Assembly (NCBI RefSeq): GCF_902806685.2
Contig: NC_048553.1
Location: forward strand, 6,555,099-6,619,098
Origin: Maniola hyperantus
Taxonomy: Eukaryota; Arthropoda; Insecta; Lepidoptera; Nymphalidae
Length of the DNA stretch: 64,000 nucleotides
Reading direction: 5' to 3'
A program made the translations under genes and the position numbers. This document shows positions 1-10,410 of this stretch, piece after piece. The notes below the pieces were generated by a model. That model saw only the letters and a program-made list of their open reading frames with translations, did no database searches and was not told the origin of the DNA. Each line of letters starts with the position of its first letter. Within the stretch, counting starts at the first letter, position 1.

Positions 1-832
1 TTAGTTTATCCTACCGATATGGTAAGGACCAATGGATACCGATAGGTCCATCCATCTTTTTCCACCTTATCAAACTCATTTGCGCCGGGCAAGTTCGGAA
101 CCCTAAAATATAAATAAACATAGATTAATTAAAATGAATTAAGTAAATGCATGTAAAAAAGAGAGAGCGTCGCTTTTGTTATTTCGCGATTATGAATTTC
201 GTCTGGTTTCGGTTACTTTGAGATGGTAGCTTTGCGTTGTAGCACGGTGGCGTATAGGTGTCAGCTGGGAAAAAATGATTAAACTTAATAAGTCAATTCC
301 TTATTTCAATCAAGCAGCAGCAAACACAGTCAAGTCTGCTGGCTACGCTGCTAAAAAAATATCATGCTCAGGACTCTGTTGGCGCGCTTGGTTGGGTGGC
401 CCACACCCAGCGCACCAAGGCTTAAAAATACGAAATTATCATTATCATATTCGTCAATTACATGAATTTGCACGTAGAATAACATTATTAAATTAAATCT
501 TTTATTGTTCAAAATATAGTACCAATATACACTTTTTTAACGTGGCTCAGGTAAATATAAAGGTAGGTAAATTAAAACATATTTGATTTTACTTATTATT
601 ATTATGCAAGATGCCTTTATTTTGAAGAATCAGCTTTTTGTATTAAATTTTAATCATTGGTTTAGAATGAAGGGTAAAAATATGACAGGTAATAAATAAT
701 TACTAAAGCTCTAAATAAATCCATATAATACCTATACTTATGCAGGATTATTTTAATCATTTCTTTTATTTTTAATCGCAATCAAAGCTATCATAGATAA
801 CTAGTTGATCATTTTGCAAAATGAGATAGGTT
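1..832. other. AT-rich stretch without recognised element
   Basis: No repeat family or gene is recognised here. The longest open frame (275-496 on +, 73 codons) has no motif I know, and neither flank shows a convincing splice site. It is best treated as chance. Confidence 0.5.
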
Positions 833-996
833 TAAGTCCCGCAAATTGCTATTGCGCTGGAACCATGTCTCATTAACATCGAAATGACGTCATTTTGACG
901 TCAGCCAAATAAAAATATACCATCAGCTCAAAACTTCAGTCTAGTGCTGACGTCACTAAAATGGCGGCCATGCGCATAAGCAATTTGCGGGACTTA
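833..996. mobile_element. MITE family M1, copy 1
   Basis: A 164-bp element with perfect 17-bp terminal inverted repeats: TAAGTCCCGCAAATTGC at 833-849 and its complement at 980-996. The interior has two GACGTCA-type palindromic motifs. A second copy at 42625-42787 is colinear and nearly identical inside, which shows this is a dispersed element. It is far too short to code for a transposase, so it is a non-autonomous DNA element; the superfamily is not determined. TA or TTA at the edges suggests a TA-type target. Confidence 0.85.
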
Positions 997-1192
997 TATT
1001 TTTAGGAATTTTGTTACCTTCAGTTACGCTTACAATAGAACCACACCCGGAGTTGCATCGTGCTCCTACAGACAGACTCAAAGCGAGCTTTGATTAAATA
1101 ATTCAAATAGCAGACTATCTTGTAATTATCACTGTCTGGAGTTTTTTCAAACGTATAAGTAGGTTTACCTTTTCGCACTTAATTTTAATATT

Positions 1193-1356
1193 ATGTGTAC
1201 AAAATGAGTTCTCACTCGCCATTTTAACTTTATGTGTCAACTGTCATGTCAAAAGTATGCTTTTGGACCTTATTTTAAAGGTGTACCGTACTTTTGACAT
1301 GACAGTTTACACATAGAATTACAATGGCGAGTGAGTTCTCATTTTGAACGCACTAT
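1193..1356. mobile_element. Palindromic MITE family M2, copy 1
   Basis: A roughly 164-bp hairpin-forming element. The left arm contains GTACAAAATGAGTTCTCACT and GCCATTTTAACTTTATGTGT. The right arm returns as the inverse (ACACATAGAATTACAATGGC, then GTGAGTTCTCATTTTG). A short unpaired centre lies near 1255-1285. A second copy is at 38339-38494. No coding capacity; classed as a non-autonomous DNA element by structure only. Confidence 0.8.
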
Positions 1357-1384
1357 AAACGCTGTTCATTTTATATTTAGTTAT

Positions 1385-1555
1385 TATAAATTCGAAAGTG
1401 TGCTTGTTTGTCTGTTACGTGTTACGTGCTGACATTTTATACGTGATTGCATCCTGGAGACGTATATAGGACTACTTTTTATCTCAGAAAATTAAAGAGT
1501 TCCTACGGGATTTTTAAAAACCTAAGTCAACGCAGAAGAATTTTGCACAGCATGC
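1385..1555 (+). mobile_element. Degraded HelB Helitron fragment
   Basis: Matches the HelB family in order: a GAAAGTGTGCTTGTTTGT start, a middle with CTACTTTTTATCTCAGAAAA, then AAAGAGTTCCTACGGGATTT and AACCTAAGTC. It decays before the expected CGCGGACGAAGTCGCGGG / CTAG end. It is recognisable only by comparison with better copies such as 21907-22138 and 30911-31134. Confidence 0.6.
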
Positions 1556-2162
1556 CTCAATTCAACCTTTGTGTGTGTTAATCTGGCCTGGTCTGTTAAA
1601 GCGTCGTCGCAGTAATCAGATGCGTTCTATAGCAAATCTCTTATCAATGCCTCCAGGGTATATATGTATAACAGGACCAGTGTAATTTGAATAACTAGAC
1701 TAAAGGCTCAGAGATGACTGTAATTTTTTTAGATATTGTGGAATAAAGATTGAAGTGTATTTTTATTCCTATAAATGATAATCTCTGTAAGTATATTAAA
1801 GATTTGAAGTACACATAATTAAATTGAAATAGTTTTTTTCAAATAAACTTTTACAAGTGATTTTGATTTGTCACTGATTTACCACTGGTTCGGAATGCCC
1901 ATTGCGAAAGAAGAACCAGCAAGAAATTTGGAGGTTGCATGATAATAAATATTTAATTTACATTAATATTATGCCATGTAATTAGTTATTGTAGGTCCCT
2001 ATATTGCTGTTGCCCAATTTAAGGCTAAATGACTAAAACAAAAAAGACAACTTGTTATATTTTTGATATTTAATTGAAGAGCATGTTAAAGTTTGTCAGT
2101 TTCTATATTGTTCTGAATATAAAACACGTTAAAAATAATTTTATTTAAACCATTTTTATCGG
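1556..2162. other. AT-rich stretch without recognised element
   Basis: Nothing recognised on either strand. There are no long open frames and no inverted repeat with a second copy in the window. Confidence 0.4.
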
Positions 2163-2391
2163 GCTGATGCCCGAGATTTTATCCGCGTGGATTAAGGTAT
2201 TTAAAATTCCCGTGGGAATTCTTTGATTGTCCGGGATAAAAAGTAGCCTATGTCACTCTGTCACATCTGTAACTATAACCATGCAAAATATCACGTGGAT
2301 CCGTTGCTTCGTTGTGGCGTGATAGAAAGACAAACCAATAAACCAGTAAACCAATAAACTAACAAACAAACACACTTTCGCATTTATAATC
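2163..2391 (-). mobile_element. HelB Helitron-like element
   Basis: Reads as the reverse of the HelB consensus: CTGATGCCCGAGATTTTATC (the eroded 3' terminus), CCGTGGGAATTCTTTGAT, GGGATAAAAAGTAGCCTATG, then AACAAACAAACACACTTTCG and CATTTATAAT. The CTAG terminus is eroded to GGCTG. It abuts a GTTCC2 tail at 2402. Helitron assignment rests on the TC..CTAG|T end structure of better copies. Confidence 0.75.
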
Positions 2392-2401
2392 GCATTCACA
2401 A

Positions 2402-2480
2402 GATAGACAGACAGACGGACGGAAGGATGGACGGACGGACGGACAGCGGAGGCTTAGTAATAGGGTCCCTTTGGCACCCG
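2402..2480 (+). repeat. GTTCC2 family tail fragment
   Basis: A (GACGGACG)-rich run followed by GACAGCGGAGGCTTAGTAAT and AGGGTCCCTTTGGCACCC. This is the 3' part of the family seen complete at 32797-33021 and, with a nested insertion, at 24981-25488. The head is missing and the piece is joined directly to a HelB element. Confidence 0.75.
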
Positions 2481-2861
2481 CCAGCGTCGATGAGGAATTT
2501 GGTCCACACAGATATATTATTATGTTCATTATATAGTGAAGTTAAAGTACAGTTTAATTTGAGATAATTTTGGAATGACGCTGCGCTGCGCTTTTACTTT
2601 TCGCTAATGTGCCTTGAGCCTTAGGTACCCTTTCTGTTTATGAAAGTGATGCTATCGTCATGTATTGTATATAACGCATAGTAGATTTAATGTATTCATC
2701 CTATTGTATCAGGATTCAGGACACAATCTTGTAAAGGTGTATTCACATAAAGTTTGTATAAAGAGATATCGGTGATTATGTAAGACCAGTACAACTGGTA
2801 GAAATATCAACTAAGATCTCTACACCCGCTGAGAAAACAACTATTTATCCTCAAACATAGG

Positions 2862-3006
2862 TAAGAACCATTTCGATCAAACAGGCTTTCGAATAAAAGG
2901 AACCACATTCAAATCGGTCCATCCGTTTGAGCGCTAAGATGCCACAAACAGACACACATACGCACTTTGGACTTATATTACTCCTATTTGCGTCGGGGGT
3001 TAAAAA
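2862..3006. repeat. Fragment of a dispersed repeat ending TTGCGTCGGGGGTTAAAAA
   Basis: Contains ACATTCAAATCGGTCCATCC and GTTTGAGCGCTAAGATGCC, then CTATTTGCGTCGGGGGTTAA at the end. Related inverted pieces are at 3578-3640 (ACGCAAAAGAGGGGTGTTAT) and 20625-20790. I recognise the end as common in moth genomes but cannot assign a class. Confidence 0.6.
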
Positions 3007-3339
3007 TAAACAGTAGTAAAATTCATAAAGGCGTATTGATTATTGGTTATACCGTTAGGTATACCCGCAGAATCTGGTGATAGTAGGTATTTTAAAATTT
3101 TGATTAATTGCGTGTATGTACCCGCCCTACCCAGCGCGGGGAGACCATAAATTCGACGGAATCACCCTTTTTGTCAACTAGACATGTTTAGGTTTACATG
3201 ATTTATACATCGAGGCCAATTTCATTGCCTACCTACGTCCTTGCACGTTTGACATTGGAAAATATATAGGAATGTAAAACTCTATTCACTTTAGTTGCTT
3301 TCTTTTTGTTATGCCTACATATTCATTTTTATTTGTCAA
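3007..3339. other. Unassigned stretch
   Basis: AT-rich with one small GC-rich patch near 3121-3145. No element, gene or second copy was recognised. Confidence 0.4.
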
Positions 3340-3540
3340 CTAGTTGATGCCCGCGATTTCGTCCGCGTGGATTTAAGTTTTTTGAAATCCCGTGGGAACT
3401 CTTCAATTTTGCGGGATAAAAAGTAGCCTATGTCCTTCCCCGGGATATAAGCTGACTCCGTACCAAATTTCGTCAAAATCGGTTGAACGTTTGAGCCGTG
3501 AAAGGATAGCAGACAGACAGACAGACAGACACACTTTCTA
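3340..3540 (-). mobile_element. HelB-type Helitron, variant body
   Basis: Begins with CTAG at 3340 (the Helitron 3' CTAG terminus read on minus). It continues TTGATGCCCGCGATTTCGTC, CGTGGGAACTCTTCAATTTT, GGGATAAAAAGTAGCCTATG, then a body variant with CAAATTTCGTCAAAATCGGT, a (CAGA)n run and CACACTTTCTAAC. The same body is seen at 21907-22138. It is non-autonomous, with no Rep/helicase. Confidence 0.85.
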
Positions 3541-3577
3541 ACTAAGTACGTGTAATAACAATAGAAGGTATATACCT

Positions 3578-3640
3578 AACGCAAAAGAGGGGTGTTATAA
3601 GTTTAACGTATGTATCGTATTTTATCATCGTCATATCGAT
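3578..3640. repeat. Short fragment of the GGGGTGTTATAAGTTTAACG repeat
   Basis: ACGCAAAAGAGGGGTGTTAT followed by AAGTTTAACGTATGTATC is the opposite end of the repeat fragment at 2862-3006, in inverted orientation. Too short to classify further. Confidence 0.5.
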
Positions 3641-3831
3641 TAAGAGCGTATAAAAGCACTTTACTGCTTCATTTTACTTCTGACGTAGTTTACACCGTAA
3701 ACTTGCCTAGTCCCCGTCGCATTACAAACGAGCGTTCAAGTTACTAATCAACTTTAAGCGTGTTTCCATTAACTTGGTACGATTCGTCAATCAATGACTT
3801 GCATTGTCATTGAATCGGTCATTTCAGACAA

Positions 3832-3886
3832 CGAAGTGATCCTATAAGGGTTCCTTTTTCCTTTTGAGGTACGAAACCCTAAAAAC
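3832..3886 (+). repeat. GTTCC1 family terminal fragment
   Basis: ACGAAGTGATCCTATAAGGG, then TTCCTTTTTCCTTTTGAGGT and ACGAAACCCTAAAAA. This is the distal end of the GTTCC1 element, complete at 4499-4935 in the opposite orientation. Only the last 55 bp remain. Confidence 0.75.
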
Positions 3887-3957
3887 ATATTGGAGAAAAA
3901 CTTGACTTTTGAAATGATGGTTTCCATTCTGTCGTAAATAAGTGAAAGCCGTGCTTC

Positions 3958-4060
3958 CTAAAATTTCAGCCCGTTCCGTCCAGTAGTTTGAGCTGTGCGT
4001 TGATAGATCAGTCACTCAGTCAGTCAGTCACCTTTTCCTTTTATATATTATTTAGATCAC
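3958..4060 (-). mobile_element. HelA Helitron, 5'-end fragment
   Basis: AAATTTCAGCCCGTTCCGTC, CAGTAGTTTGAGCTGTGCGT, GATAGATCAGTCACTCAGTC and CACCTTTTCCTTTTATATAT match the terminal half of HelA. The CTAG-bearing half is missing. The CAGTCAGTCAGT run is a normal part of this family. Confidence 0.75.
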
Positions 4061-4403
4061 TCAAAAATGGAATTCTTCAGGCCCTGGAATCATGGATTGT
4101 AATTCCTAAGTATTGCAGTTTAACAGTGGGATCTGGGACTGTAGGATTCGAATCTACTTTTACATTTACGAGTACCTTATTTTGTATCGTTTAATATTAT
4201 AATGGAAATAAGGTCACCGGATTTAACTTGTCGCTATAAAGATTTATAGACAAAGTAAAAGCATTGTAACTCGATTGAAGTATAATAAAGGCAGCCATAT
4301 AATGTGAACAATTTAATTTGAATTGAAGACATTGCTTGAAATTATTTGTTCATGAACACATTTTTTTTTGTGATGTAACCATTGGATGTAACCAAAAATT
4401 TGG
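4061..4403. other. AT-rich stretch without recognised element
   Basis: No gene or repeat recognised. The open frame across 3988-4194 starts inside a Helitron fragment and has no known domain. Confidence 0.4.
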
Positions 4404-4438
4404 TGCGCGAGTCTGACTCGCACTTGGCCGGTTTTTTG
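4404..4438 (-). repeat. GTTCC1 head fragment
   Basis: GCGCGAGTCTGACTCGCACT followed by TGGCCGGTTTTTT is the head end of GTTCC1. It lies only about 60 bp from a full copy in the same orientation, so this may be a remnant of an older tandem neighbour. Confidence 0.7.
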
Positions 4439-4498
4439 TTCCTTTTGAGATAGGTCATAGAATATAATCATGATAAAGACTTGTCGTCACTGCTTTAA

Positions 4499-4935
4499 TT
4501 TTTTAGGGTTCCGTACCTCAAAAGGAAAAACGGAACCCTTATAGGATCACTTTGTTGTCTGTCTGTCTGTCTGTCAAGAAACCTACAGGGTACTTCCCAT
4601 TGAACTAGAATCATGAAATGTGGCAGGTAGGTAGGTCTTATAGCTGACATAAGGGGAAAAATCTAAAAACCGTGAAAATTTGTGGTTAAATGACACAAAA
4701 AAAAATTAAATTGTGGTCACGAACTAATAATTAGTGTTTTCAATTTTCGAAGTAAGATAACTATATCAAGTGGGGTATCATATGAAAGGTCTTCACCTGT
4801 GCATTCTAAAACAGATTTTTTATTTGTTTTTATGTATCATAGTTTTTGAATTATCCTGCAAAATGTCGAAAAAATACGACTGTAGTACGGAACCCTCATT
4901 GCGCGAGCCTGACTCGCACTTGGCCGGTTTTTTTT
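4499..4935 (-). mobile_element. GTTCC1 dispersed element, full copy
   Basis: Complete about 437-bp copy. On + it starts TTTTTAGGGTTCCGTACCTC and AAAAGGAAAAACGGAACCCT, which fold into a hairpin. A (GTCT)n run, TCATGAAATGTGGCAGGTAG and GGGGTATCATATGAAAGG follow, and it ends CTGACTCGCACTTGGCCGG plus T-run. Read on minus, the head has tRNA-promoter-like pieces (GGCCAAGTGCGAGTC, then GGGTTCCGTACTAC, a weak B-box match), so a SINE is possible but not proven. Other copies: 8105, 17769, 28714, 46550, 48222. Confidence 0.85.
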
Positions 4936-4999
4936 ATTATAAAGATAAACAAGTACGTAGGGTGAATTGCTTACGGGTCAAAAAGACGCTCCACTTTGA

Positions 5000-5512
5000 C
5001 TTATTACGTATTTAGAGAGATAAATTGCTAAAAACGCTATCTAAGGGCGAGCGCAGACATTAGTCAAGAAAAGGGAGGGATAAACCGGGGAAGACATCGC
5101 TAGACGAGTGATAGGAACGCGTGCCTTCCTAGCATCGTGTTTCCTGTGTTTTTACTAGTTTATTAAGTTTGTTTAGGCTACATACGGATTGACGGCTTCA
5201 AATTACTTCTCAGAACCTTTTGACGTCTATTTGGGAAAATATACGTGCTCTGTTTTGGTACTTATCAAATACTTCTATGTATACTTAGTGTTTACTTTAC
5301 TATCACAGGTCGTATCAATTCAAACAGAAATCCACTGGCATATTAGTCTTGAAAGCTTCTTATAACCCGATTTTTGTATGAAATAGCTCTAAATTACAGG
5401 TACTAATTAAGTTCAATAGTTCTCATTGAACCAATTAATTAATAAAAAAAATATTATTGGTATTAATATAATACTTACTGTGTATTTCTGCCTTATTTGA
5501 TACTAGCGACCC
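5000..5512. other. Stretch without recognised element
   Basis: Mixed composition with a slightly GC-richer patch at 5040-5140. No motif, gene or second copy recognised. Confidence 0.4.
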
Positions 5513-5840
5513 GCCCCGGCTTCGCATGGGTGCAACGTACATACTAATGTGGTGTAATACATTGTTTTCGTGTAACTTTGACCATTTAGGCAGCGCACGC
5601 CTCGGAAACTCTCAAATAAAAGGATTTTTTCCACCCTAATTCACATTATTTCAATTTTCCTAGGGATCTCTAATTTTTCGAGAATTAAACTATACTTATA
5701 AACCTTCCTCTTGAATCACTCTATCTATTGGTGAAAACCGCTTTAAAATCCGTTGCGTGGTTTAGAACGGTACGTAGGTGGTCTACGCGTTCATACATAC
5801 ATACAGACGCGGGAAGCGACTTTATTTTATACTATGTAGA
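5513..5840 (-). mobile_element. HelE Helitron-like element
   Basis: Begins with CTAGCGACCCGCCCCGGCTT and CGCATGGGTGCAACG, a terminus I recognise as very common in Lepidoptera. It ends with ACAGACGCGGGAAGCGACTT and TATTTTATACTATGTAGA. Read on minus this is a TC-start, CTAG-end element, fitting a non-autonomous Helitron. The 63-codon open frame inside (5728-5919) is by-product reading of the repeat. Confidence 0.75.
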
Positions 5841-6035
5841 GATGTGGTGGCATGCATTTTCCCTTACGTACATAGTAATCTCTTATTTTAGTTTGCTTAA
5901 GTTTCGTCTTAAGTTATAGGCCGCACCAATTAAATAGCAGTTCTTGAAATTGCACGCACACATACGCAATGTCCGTGCATACGACGTAACCACAAGTACC
6001 TAAAGTTCACTCGCCTTCGTGAATTGCAAGAACTA

Positions 6036-6312
6036 TACCACAAATACAACGCGAAAAAATCTTATAATTTTGTAAATGTTTATGATATATTGCAAATAAA
6101 ACATCTCACTGACGCTAGAGGTCAACGAACGTTGCGTAAGAAGGCCACTCGGAGTCAATGCCGACACAAGTTTTGCACGCTATACATTGCGGGTTTGAAA
6201 AATTCTAAATCACTAAAACTACAAAATGAGTCAAATGGTTATTGGAATTGGATTGTGTTTACGTAGTATAACAACAACACTAAGTTTTTGCTAGAGTTCT
6301 GGTTACACTCTG
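6036..6312. mobile_element. TIR element family M3, copy 1 (left-truncated)
   Basis: Shares the M3 interior (GACGCTAGAGGTCAACGAAC, CACTAAAACTACAAAATGAG, TCAAATGGTTATTGGAATTG) and the right terminus TAGAGTTCTGGTTACACTCT. The left terminal repeat is absent. Full copies with TA target duplications are at 21054-21387 and 55892-56247. Confidence 0.8.
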
Positions 6313-6782
6313 TATAGCTTATAGCTTGTGATTTATTCAGATTCAGAGAGTCTGCCTCAGACTCAATTCAATTCAACCAATTTTGCTCAAACTTATCGCA
6401 GTATCTGTTTGAGGTGGTGGTGTGCCTCAGACGGTGTGTAGTGTCACCAGTCCAGTACCTTATGTACCCAGAGTTGGGACTCTATAATGTCTACCGGTTC
6501 TCAGAACTATGATTTAAAAATAACTTTCATGTACCTAACGAATAATTCCGAGGCTTTTTAGCTTATAATCTCAGTTTCAAGTGAAGGAAATAATGATATG
6601 GTTAAGTATAATATTGTATGTATCTCTGCATTGCAGACCGTTAATATTTTAACGATCTGGATGCAGCGATGTGAGCGCAGCTGATAATGTTGCTTGGAAC
6701 AACTCAAATAAAGGCTATTCATGGACATATCTCATTAAATGTATAATGTTGTATGTCACTCTTCAGGCCTTCACATATAGTC

Positions 6783-6931
6783 CGCGATAGGTCAAGATGT
6801 CAATCGGGGTATGTGGCGGGGGACGCCCCGCACACCCGCACGTCACCCGCGCTCGCCCGCACCGGGTAAACGCGGGGGCTGTGTGGGTGTGCGGGGCGTT
6901 CCTACCCCGATTGCCATTTCGACCTTGCGCG
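6783..6931. mobile_element. GC-rich hairpin MITE M4, copy 1
   Basis: About 149 bp, strongly GC-rich against an AT-rich background. The left arm runs through GGTCAAGATGTCAATCGGGG and GACGCCCCGCACACCCGCAC. The right arm returns as GGTGTGCGGGGCGTTCCTAC and CCCGATTGCCATTTCGACC. Two more copies lie at 7219-7366 and 46062-46149. Long complementary arms and no coding capacity point to a MITE. Confidence 0.85.
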
Positions 6932-6949
6932 TAGTATATATATAATATT

Positions 6950-7065
6950 CATGTAAAAATCAAGTTACTCCGTTGCGGCGTGATTGAAGGACAAACCAAC
7001 AGATCAACAAACAAACAATAAACCAACAAGCAAACATATTTTCGCATTTGTAATATGGGGTGATA
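6950..7065 (-). mobile_element. HelB fragment
   Basis: Retains only the outer half of HelB: AAATCAAGTTACTCCGTTGC, GGCGTGATTGAAGGACAAAC, a (CAAACAA)n-like run and TTTTCGCATTTGTAATATGG. The CTAG half is lost. Confidence 0.7.
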
Positions 7066-7081
7066 GAGTAATATTAAAAAA

Positions 7082-7138
7082 AAAAAAAAAGGTTCCGACG
7101 AATTGAGAACCTCCTCCTTTTTTTGAAGTCGGTTAAAA
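7082..7138 (+). repeat. FB2-type tail fragment
   Basis: A-run, then TTCCGACGAATTGAGAACCT, CCTCCTTTTTTTGAAGTCGG and TTAAAAA. This is the distal tail seen on the two complete FB2 elements (22366-22900 and 48487-49189). It also occurs as a solo piece at 7840-7898. Confidence 0.8.
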
Positions 7139-7218
7139 AGCTAAATCATATTATGAAATCGATGAAAAATTAAGCTGTAAATCATCCGTAGGTACTGAGC
7201 AACACTTAACGATAGTAA

Positions 7219-7366
7219 GCGACAGGTCAAGATGGTAATCCGGGAGGGAATGCCCCGCACACCCGCACAACCTCCGCGCTAAGCCGGTGCGGGCGAGCGT
7301 GGGTGACGTGCGGGTGTGTGAAGCGTCCCCCCGCCTCATACCATGATTGCCATCTCAACCTGTCGC
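7219..7366. mobile_element. GC-rich hairpin MITE M4, copy 2
   Basis: Complete copy with terminal inverted repeats GCGACAGGTCAAGATGG and CCATCTCAACCTGTCGC. The arms hold CCCGCACACCCGCAC and its inverse GTGCGGGTGTGTG. It lies only 290 bp from copy 1. Overlapping open frames on both strands here (62-140 codons) are chance products of the GC-rich palindrome. Confidence 0.88.
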
Positions 7367-7839
7367 GACCTTTAGGTACCGAGCAACACCTACAGTGGGA
7401 ATGTGGTGGGAATAGACGGTTTGATATCCGTGCGTGTTGCCGCCCTAAAGTCACGCATTGCGGGAGTCACGATCAAAAGAATAATAATAATCTACAACAT
7501 ATAAATATTTTACTACGGCTATGTTTGATCTCGCATATTTTGGTGCCGACTGTACTTAACGTTATTTTAACAAGATTCGCGTTTGTAGACCCCGAGCAAC
7601 AACGCAATAAGAATATTTACTTAGTCATTTTTCCATCATTTTTGCTGTTACCCGCGGGCGGTGGGCCTTTGTTTTTGTTACCGTTGACCCGAAATATATT
7701 ATATTTTGACCTGACCCAAAGATAAACGAAAAAATACTGAGAATAATATATTTCAATAATCTTATACAAATATTTATGTAATATAATAGGTAAAACAAGC
7801 TCGAACTAAAATTATTCAATTGTTAAACATGACTGATAA
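7367..7839. other. Unassigned stretch
   Basis: Contains a 140-codon open frame on + (7303-7725) that begins inside MITE M4 and has no recognisable domain. I regard it as fortuitous. No second copy in the window. Confidence 0.4.
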
Positions 7840-7898
7840 AAAAAAGATTTCGACGAATTGAGAAAGAACCTCCTCCTTTTTTTAAGTCGGTTAAAAAT
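7840..7898 (+). repeat. FB2-type tail fragment
   Basis: A-run, TTTCGACGAATTGAGAAAGA, ACCTCCTCCTTTTTTTAAGT and CGGTTAAAAA. Same tail as at 7082-7138 with a small internal GAAA insertion. Confidence 0.75.
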
Positions 7899-8104
7899 AA
7901 TAAGTTGGTCCGCTAAATCACAAAAGTTAGCATAAATAAACTATAATAATGATATTATCTCGCAAAAATCCGGCGTAGGTACCTATACCGGCGTAAAATC
8001 TGAAACCGATTCTCAACATCTAAAGTGACTAGCTCTTTTTATTCTATCTTATGTCTACCATACATTTCTGTGAGATATTATATGCGTATCATATATTTTT
8101 TATC

Positions 8105-8162
8105 ATTTTTAGGGTTCCGTACCTCAAAAGGAAAAACGGAACCCTTATAGGATCACTTTGTT

Positions 8163-8196
<34 letters not shown>

Positions 8197-8557
8197 CTGT
8201 CAAGAAACCTACAGGGTACTTCCTGATGACCTAGAATCATGAAATTTGGCAGGTAGGTAGATCTTATAGCTGACATTTGGGTAAAAATCTGAAAACCGTG
8301 AATTTGGGGTTAGATCACACAAAAAAAAATTAAATTGTGGTCATGAACTAATAATTAGTATTTTCAACTTTCGAAGTAAGTGACTATATCAAGTGGGGTA
8401 TCATATGAAAGGTCTTTACCTGTACATTCTAAAACAGATTTTTATTTATTTTTATGCATCATAGTTTTTGAATTATCGTGCAAAATGTCGAAAAAATACG
8501 ACTGTAGTACGGAACCCTCATTGCGCGAGCCTGACTCGCACTTGGCCGGTTTTTTTA
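8105..8557 (-). mobile_element. GTTCC1 dispersed element, full copy
   Basis: Complete copy, closely matching 4499-4935 along its length, with a longer (GTCT)n run (about 8161-8200) including one GTCC variant. The inverted pair GGTTCCGTACCTC and GGAACCC is at the distal end; CTGACTCGCACTTGGCCGG is at the head end. Confidence 0.88.
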
Positions 8558-8593
8558 TAGATATTGTTGTACGATCACCATCATTATGATTAA

Positions 8594-8896
8594 CTCATCG
8601 CCGACCCATAAGTCATAACTCGACATGGGTCGCCTCTCAGAATGTTTGGCCATAGCCTACCACGCTGACCAAGTGTGGGTTGGCAGACTTCACGAACCGT
8701 TGAGAACATTATACCTAGATAATTCTCAGGCATGCAGGTTTCTTCACGATGTTTTCGTTCACCGTTAAAGTACCTAAGTGATATTTAATTGCTTAAAACG
8801 CACGTAACTCCGAAAAGTAAAAGTTTACCTCTAACTTTCCCAGGATTGAATACCGGACCCCCCGACGTCTTAGCCATTGGGCTATAACCACTTTGT
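8594..8896 (-). mobile_element. SINE1, tRNA-derived SINE
   Basis: Read on minus, the head has an A-box-like TAGCCCAATGG (8875-8885) and a B-box-like GGTATTCAATCC (8844-8855). The body follows with AGTTACGTGCGTTTTAAGCA, AACGAAAACATCGTGAAGAA, ACCTGCATGCCTGAGAATT and the distal piece GCCAACCCACACTTGGTCAG. The same family is seen on + at 26705-27102. Transcribed by RNA polymerase III when intact; no coding capacity. Confidence 0.85.
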
Positions 8897-9287
8897 TATA
8901 CTTAGTTTTAATAAAACGTATCTACTAGTAAATAGGTCCCATTTAAAAATAAATACCTACTTCACTGATTTAGATATTTTTAAATAGGTATTTGCAGGGC
9001 GCAAAATAAACACTACCTGGACAAAAATGCCCTTTCTAAACAATATACCACAACATTGATACTAGAAATGCTGAGTTGGCGGAGTTTCATAAAAATTAAT
9101 TCTACTCAATTCAGGCTCTGGCAATCAAGATATGCTGATAGCAGAGACTCGTGACGACTCAGCGGAATATAAAAGTTTGAAAATCATATCGCATATTATA
9201 ATTTAAGAATTTTTGAATTTGAAGAAAAATAGAAATACTAAGAATACATAACGGTTTTGTAGAAACTCTTCTCCTTTTTTTATTTAA
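8897..9287. other. AT-rich stretch without recognised element
   Basis: No gene or repeat recognised. Confidence 0.4.
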
Positions 9288-9473
9288 CTAGCTTATCCCC
9301 GCGACGATATGGGGATGAGTTTTCAAAAATCCTTTCGTAGTGGACGTCTACGTCATATTAAATGCATGCCACGTTTCAGCTCGATCCATCCAGTAGTTTG
9401 AGTTATGCGTTGATAAATCAATCAGTCAGTCAGTAAGTCAGCTTTTCCTTTTATACATATAGATAAGTGTACC
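9288..9473 (-). mobile_element. HelA Helitron
   Basis: CTAGCTTATCCCCGCGACGA at the 3' terminus (minus reading), then TTTTCAAAAATCCTTTCGTA, GCATGCCACGTTTCAGCTCG, CAGTAGTTTGAGTTATGCGT, (CAGT)n and CTTTTCCTTTTATACATATA, ending at a TC/GA terminus. The middle (CCACGCGGAC...CCCCTAAGGGG) is deleted, so it is shorter than the roughly 220-bp norm. Confidence 0.85.
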
Positions 9474-10410
9474 TATCTCAAATAAGCGTAATGAAACTTA
9501 GACACGTTTGCAATTATAGTAAATGGATTTGTAATAAATTGCAAAATACAATAGAAAACAATTCTAAAAAAAATTACAAGACGCATCGCCTCATCTGGTG
9601 ACAGATTAAGGGCTGGCTCATTTTTTGCCTAACAGATCAGCCTGGTTGTCCAGCGCGAAAATGCAGAAAGTATTCTTGACACCATTCCACGCGGGCATGA
9701 TTTATATAGTTATAAGATAAGGCTAGTTTTAAGTTTTATTAAAAAAAACAAATAAATATATCTACTGATATCCACATCAAAGAGACATCAAGACAAAAGT
9801 TTTCAAGTTAACTAAGCCCCGCGCTTTGTGACAGGAGCTTGAAATATTTAACAGAAGAATTGTTAAGAAAATAAACTTGATATCCCTGTTGGACGTTCCA
9901 CAGTAAATCCAGTAACGAGTGAAACAAGATAGAAACAGTGAAACAAGTTACAGCGGCTCACAACTTGGGAGCCCTGGCGTTAAAAGTGTACTTACTTCGC
10001 GCTATTGCAGGTATATCGTGTTAGTATAGGTACAAATAAATAAACCGCGGCTCCCCTCGTCCTTCTGTATTCCCTATACCGTGAGAATTTTGAAAAATTC
10101 GGTCTTGTGTCTTGACTGTATTATAAAAGGTACCTCTGTTCAAAATTTCAAGGACTTGGGCTATTGCTGAGTCTATCCAAACAAGAGAAGAAAAAGAACA
10201 GTGAGTCAGCACTATTTCTTTTATAGTATGTATTGATATCATTGGTATCTGTCTCGATCCGACTCCCGCGTAAGTCTTATATCAGCAAGATAGCTAGAGA
10301 GCGTCAAGAGTTTACGTGAAAGAAAGAGAAATTTTTGTTTTTTTTAGGTTACAGTGCTGTGCGAGCTGAATTGCACTTTATTGTGATGTAAAAAGAGTCA
10401 ATATTTATTA
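9474..10410. other. Long stretch without recognised element
   Basis: Roughly 940 bp of unremarkable AT-rich DNA. A 73-codon minus frame (10021-10242) has no motif. Nothing here has another copy in the window. Confidence 0.4.

Noticed and set aside
7303..7725. 140-codon open frame on +
   Set aside because: It starts inside the GC-rich palindrome M4 and runs through unannotated AT-rich DNA. No domain, no splice signals, and overlapping frames exist on the other strand.
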